From Vitrella brassicaformis (taxonomy: Eukaryota > Sar > Vitrellaceae), in contig CDMY01000613.1 in NCBI GenBank assembly GCA_001179505.1, forward strand, positions 1 through 47,789: a stretch of DNA of 47,789 nt, in the 5' to 3' direction. The position numbers and the translations under genes are program-made. Numbering within the stretch: position 1 is the first letter of the stretch; every line of letters starts with the position of its first letter. Below are positions 43,546 through 47,789 of the stretch, one piece after another. The notes below the pieces were generated by a model, which saw only the letters and a list, made by a program, of their open reading frames with translations, was not told the origin of the DNA and searched no databases.

Positions 43546-45531
43546 ATGATTCGGCAACCGCTGAGGAACATGCTCAGTGGAGTAGCAGAGCCGTTTCTGT
43601 TCCTTGTCGTCTTGACCTGCTGTCTGCCGGACGCAGCCGTGTGCCAGCCCAGCGGCGGCAGCGACCTGCAACTGCCGTTCGAGCTGCGTCGATTGGCGTT
43701 CGGCAGCTGCGCCAAGCAAAAGTACGTTCGGCAGCCCATATGGGACGTGGTTGCGGCCACTCAGCCTGATGCCTTCATCTGGACCGGCGACGCACACTAT
43801 GCGAGTGGACATCTGTCCAAGGAAGGGAAGCACACGAATGCATTCCATTTTGTGTGTGTATGTGTGTCAGATTGTTCGAGTGTGGCGTGTCTGCGGGAGG
43901 GGTACGCCAAGCAGTCGTCCGTGCCCGAGTACGCGGCCTTTGTGGGGAGCAAGGATGCCGATGGGCGGCCGGTTGTCGGCGGCATGTGGGACGACCATGA
44001 CTATGTATGGGATTCTCCACACACACACACATCTATCCATCTGTCTGTCTGTCTGTCTGGGTGGCTGGCTGCACTCGCTGCAGGGTGTGAACGACGGCGG
44101 CCAGTTCTACTCATTGAAGAACACCTCTCAATCGCTCTTCCTCGACTTCATCGGCGTGCCCACAGACTCGCCCCGCCGCTCACGGCAGGGCGTCTACTCG
44201 TCACTCTCATTCGGCACACCGCCACACAAGACCAAGCTGCTGATGCTCGACACGCGCTTCTTCCGTGACTGGCCCCTGCTACCCTCGGTGGGCTCCATAC
44301 GGCTGCCGGGCTCTGCCTTCATTGGCGCACTGGTGCGATTCAGCCTGGCTTTCTTCGGGTGGGTGGGTGGCTGGGTCTGTGTGGTCTGCCGGTGCATTGA
44401 ATATGTGTGTGTGTGTAGGTTTGGTGAGGGCTACAGCGGTGACGTGTTGGGTGAGGACCAGTGGATGTGGCTGGAGGAACAGCTGACGCACTCGGACGCG
44501 GCGGTGCACGTCATCCTCTCATCCATACAGGTAGCCAGCCAGCCACACGAGTTAACGAGTCGTGTGCGCGAGGGCGTGATTGATTCGTATTTTTATGTGT
44601 GTAGATCATGACAATGTGTGCCGTCTTTGAGTCCTGGGGGCACTTCCCCATCGCTAGGTACACACACACACGCCATCAGACACACACGCGGTTAGTCCTG
44701 TCTGTCTGTCTGTCTGTCATCAGGCAGCGTCTGTTCTCGCTCCTCCAGCGCACCAAGCCGAAGGGCCTCATCTTCATCAGTGGCGACGTGCACTTCGGAG
44801 AGGCCATCGGCAAATCAGTCAGCCTCTAGCTGACTGACATGGCACGTAGCCGCCGACCACTCACCACCCCATTTTTCCTGCTCTTTGCGTACGTGCAGAG
44901 TGGGGTCGTGGAGGTGACGTCGAGCGGCCTCACCCACAGCTGCGCCACAGCCACGCTGGTCGGCCCACTGTGCGAGCCCCTGCTCGTCAGGTGCCCACAC
45001 ATGAGGCTCGACCACAATGCCACCGCGTACTACGTGAGGGAGAACTTCGGTCTGCTCGATGTCCGGTTCGAGCCGCCGGATGCGCCGACGCCCAAGCGGG
45101 TGCACCTGCATGCGGCCGTGTTGGATGAGGATGGGAGGGAGCGGATCACGGCTAATGTGACACGAAGGTAAGGTATGGACCAGACAATCAGTCGCGGTGA
45201 CGCCTGGCAATGTCGTCTGTGTGTATGTCAGCCTCTCTGATGATCCGTCTGTGCCTCTGCGGTATCTGGATGAGGTGCCATCCTTAATTAGACACACGTA
45301 CGTGACGTGAGCCTATCCTCCCACACATGAGAGCAGTGCCCTCAGACACGTCCTCCCTCTCCCTGCCTCTGTGTGTGTGTGTGGGTGTTCAGGTCTCCGG
45401 TGACCAAAGGGGCGGTTTTTGCTGTTTTGGGGTTGGTGATGCTTGTGGGTGGGCAGGTCTTTGTGGTGCTGTGTGTGTCGATACTGCGGCTGTGCAGTGG
45501 GAAGAAGAAGGGCAAGAGGAAGACTGGATGA
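43546..45531 (+). CDS. PhoD-like metallophosphatase, membrane-anchored
   Basis: Exons 43546-43804, 43871-44004, 44084-44358, 44419-44530, 44605-44657, 44724-44817, 44899-45167, 45232-45297 and 45393-45531 give 466 residues. A signal peptide begins it (FLFLVVLTCCLPDAAVC). Metallophosphatase motifs are RLAFGSCAKQK, DAFIWTGDAHYA (the GD metal site), GMWDDHDYGVND (D-D-H), GVYSSLSFG, KLLMLDTRFFRD, EDQWMWLEEQL and FISGDVHFGE (GDVH). This is the PhoD-like phosphodiesterase/alkaline phosphatase layout. A C-terminal helix (AVLGLVMLVGGQVFVVLCV) and a Lys-rich tail indicate a type I membrane protein with the enzyme outside or in the lumen. The likely role is phosphate release from esters; substrate is unknown. 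The first intron could be read through in frame, so that junction is less certain. Confidence 0.9.
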
Positions 45532-45965
45532 AACGGGTAGGTAGAGTGTCGGATGTTCACGTGATAGAGACTTCTGTGTGTCCGAATCAATCTAATCTAT
45601 CTGCCGATCGATCAAAGCACACACAGGAAAAAGAAAGTGGCATCGCTATCGCATCTGTCTGTCTTTCTGTCGCTACAAACACACAATCAGTACAGACTCG
45701 CATCACTGCATCATCAATCATCCCGCTCCTGAGCCCCTTCCTCCTCCAGGCTGATACTCCCTCCTCAAATTGCGCCTCCTGTGAAATACATTCACTCATA
45801 GCGCAACGGCATGCAGGCAGAGTCTGTCGGTCTCTCAAGAAATGAACTGCGTCAATCGACCAACCCTCAATCATGCGACACACATGCCAGCACCATCCTC
45901 CTCCTCCTCCTCTTCTTTCTTCTTGGCCTGCTCCTCCCTCTCCCTCTTCTCCCCACCCGCATCCT
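45532..45965. other. Intergenic, no supportable gene
   Basis: This stretch between the PhoD-like stop and the LINE-derived reading frame has CTC-rich runs at 45893-45950 and no recognisable coding sequence. Confidence 0.5.
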
Positions 45966-46243
45966 TCACCCTGTGCGGCTCCACACGCACCACACCAGAC
46001 TGAACTCTGAGGCCGGCGGGCTCCATTCAAGCACAGTCGCGCGCCCCCTCTTCTTCATCTCAAAGTCGTCGTCATCCTTGACCTCGCTCCACGGCCTGTC
46101 GTAGACCTCCCCGATGATGGCCTTGGCCCTTGTGAGGGCCGTGGCCTCCGTGTCAAACACGCCGGCGATCTTGCTCTCCGGAACATCTGAGGTGTGGAAG
46201 CCGTCAGGGCGATATCCGACGGTTTGGAACACGATCCAGACCT
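45966..46243 (-). CDS. Host-like coding segment fused in frame to the LINE frame
   Basis: The last 92 residues of the LINE reading frame differ from LINE sequence. They follow an acceptor-like TTTATTGTGTGCCAG and read VWIVFQTVGYRPDGFHTS, then AGVFDTEATALTRAKAIIGE and DRPWSEVKDDDDFEMKKRG. This looks like an exon of an ordinary cytosolic protein. Either the LINE inserted into an intron and this is the downstream exon, or it is an unusual LINE tail. I do not recognise the protein. Confidence 0.35.
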
Positions 46244-47789
46244 CTGGCACACAATAAATGAACACAATTGGATGTGACCTGCGCCACAGACGATAACTAC
46301 AGGCATCAGGGGCAGTCACGCCATGCCGACCGACAATTGTGTGCAGAGTGTCCCGCAGAGAGCGATACAATGGACAGGATGCAAAAATATGAGACTCATC
46401 CTCAATGGGAGGGCGGGTGATTGATTGCCCAGTAAGGCTCACGGCAGATACGAGCAAGTCAGTTCTGTGCGAGCAAAACGGGCAGACGCTGCCCTCTCGC
46501 GGCCGGCCAAGGATGCGTCCATCCATGATGGCAGAAGGATAGCAGCCCACACGAAAAAGAAACAGAACACGCCGCTTACGAAACGGCAGTGACAGGTAGG
46601 AAGGAAAGCACGGCAACGGCTGAATGAGGCGATGGAGCCAGTCTTGCCCTTGGTGCACCACATGCATATACGCAGCAGCAGGCGCATATGGCGCCATACA
46701 CACAATCGAGTCGATGTCACACGGGCAGTCACGTAAGGGAGACGGAAAGGAACGATGTAGGCGAGGAAATGCTACAAGAAAGGCATGATTGAACAGAGAG
46801 GATGGCACGAACAGCTCCTTGCGTGCCTGAAAGAGGACCCAACGAGTAACAGCTGTCTGACCACACGCATATGTGCGCCAAGGCAGTAAGGATATCGCCT
46901 CGGCGGAGAGAGAGAGGGGCGGAGGAAGTGAGGGAGTGTTACGCATATCAGGCAACCGAGCACGATTCCATCGCTCGGTCAAAATACGAGCAAACCCTGC
47001 CTTTGTGTGCGCCGTGATCATCTGTTTGGTATCGATAGCACTCAGCGGGCCAATCCGACTAATCCGGACACGCTGGCCTATGAAATCGAATGTGCGTGCA
47101 AACAGAGTGAATGTGTTGTGTTTTTGCATGTAGAAGTAAGCGTCGTTGCCCTGCATGCATCGGAATGACGGAGCAGACCGATACGCATGCTGTGCAACAG
47201 CAAAAGCCTTCTCTGCAGGGATGCCAGCTCTGCGATTGCGCAGGCGGATATAGAAGGACAGCTGACGACAACGCGCCTCGAAGAGCACCGAAAAACGACC
47301 AAGCTCACACAGCAAGGCCCCAGTAGAGACCCGACGAGTGACCCACATACATGACAGCAAGTAGTGCCGATGGAGACGCTCTAGAGCATCACAGTTAGTG
47401 CCCGCCCACAACTCACTACCGTACAGGTAGACAGGCGCCACTGTGGCATCATACAGGTGGAAGCGTGTCTGTAGGTCAAGGGCAGGAAGCTGTCTAAGAC
47501 GACGTCGATATACCGCTAGCGCAGCCACCCCTTTCTTGGCCATCATGTCTGTATGATGCTTCCACCCTCCCCTCTCCATGAAACCATACACTCAGATAGC
47601 GGACCAACGGCAGTCGTTCTAGTAGCTTATCTGGCGTCCCAAAGTAGAACTGTCTGTCTGCCTCACTCGATGGCACCCGATCAGGATGAAACACAACAAC
47701 TTTCGTTTTGTCTAGGTGCACATCCATGTGGTTGACACGGCACCACTGAAACAAACGATCCAAGCTAAGTTGAAGCCCAGCACCAGTAG
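45966..47789 (-). mobile_element. 3' part of a LINE-type (non-LTR) retrotransposon, truncated by the window end
   Basis: Two minus-strand frames overlap. 47763-47494 reads LFQWCRVNHMDVHLDKTKVV and RYLSVWFHGEG, which match the end of a non-LTR reverse transcriptase palm/thumb. 47591-45966 reads GGWKHHTDMMAKKGVAALAV, LYDATVAPVYLYGSELWA and, farther on, CPFCSHRTD with ESHIFASCPLYRSLR, the C-terminal zinc-ribbon-like region of LINE ORF2. The two parts are in different frames and change over in a G-rich run near 47575-47590, so the copy is frameshifted. The catalytic part and 5' end lie beyond 47789. Confidence 0.75.

Noticed and set aside
47494-47789. Reverse transcriptase considered as a retron or diversity-generating element
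   Set aside because: The LYGSELW and C-terminal zinc-ribbon features are those of LINE ORF2; no msr/msd or template/variable repeats are seen.

Overview
The window is nuclear DNA of a GC-rich, intron-dense eukaryote. Sixteen multi-exon genes can be modelled and all but one are well supported; their exons join in consistent reading phase. Introns are mostly 60-150 bases and rich in TG, TCTG or TC tracts that run up to the acceptor. Two proteins carry a secretory signal followed by a transit-like or plastid-family sequence, as expected for a complex plastid. The gene set (CDC14, BRAP2-type E3, bestrophin, class I mannosidase, Erv1-like and Tim17-like proteins) is eukaryotic. Taken together this suggests a photosynthetic alveolate, most likely a chromerid such as Vitrella. 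That assignment is inference from gene style, not from a search.

Layout. 1-2649 holds repeats and no supportable gene. 2650-7019 (+) is an eIF4G-type MIF4G gene that a splice choice can extend into an eIF4B/4H-like RRM. 8200-8564 (+) is a weak small gene and 8589-9123 (-) a Tim17/22-like protein. 9640-10450 (-) is an Erv1/ALR-like protein without the usual CXXC, divergent from a secreted lipocalin at 10560-11689 (+). 12344-14790 (-) is a BRAP2-type RING/ZnF-UBP E3, divergent from an organellar bL12 at 14982-16270 (+). 17053-20799 (-) is a secreted four-EF-hand protein, divergent from CDC14 phosphatase at 20902-25108 (+), which contains a 300-N assembly gap. 26051-27994 (-) is a START-domain lipid-binding protein. 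28250-30202 (-) is a small secreted protein gene plus a decayed tandem copy. 31165-34510 (-) is a GH47 alpha-mannosidase, divergent from a UBC-like plus PH-like protein at 34708-37178 (+). 38194-39008 (-) is a plastid-type membrane protein, divergent from a DUF1997-like protein at 39159-40327 (+). 40950-43306 (-) is a bestrophin and 43546-45531 (+) a PhoD-like phosphatase. 45966-47789 (-) is the 3' part of a LINE retrotransposon, cut off by the window end.

The genes do not form one pathway. Several belong to the secretory or organellar systems: GH47 trimming of N-glycans, secreted lipocalin, EF-hand and PhoD proteins, plastid proteins, and mitochondrial import and translation. The most notable observations are the MIF4G-RRM fusion with a 37-bp hairpin just after its start codon, the Erv1 homologue with a rearranged active site, three GC-AG introns forced by reading phase, an exon-pair duplication in the EF-hand gene, a TGCGAGCT element recurring upstream of several start codons, and a LINE ORF that runs in frame into host-like coding sequence.
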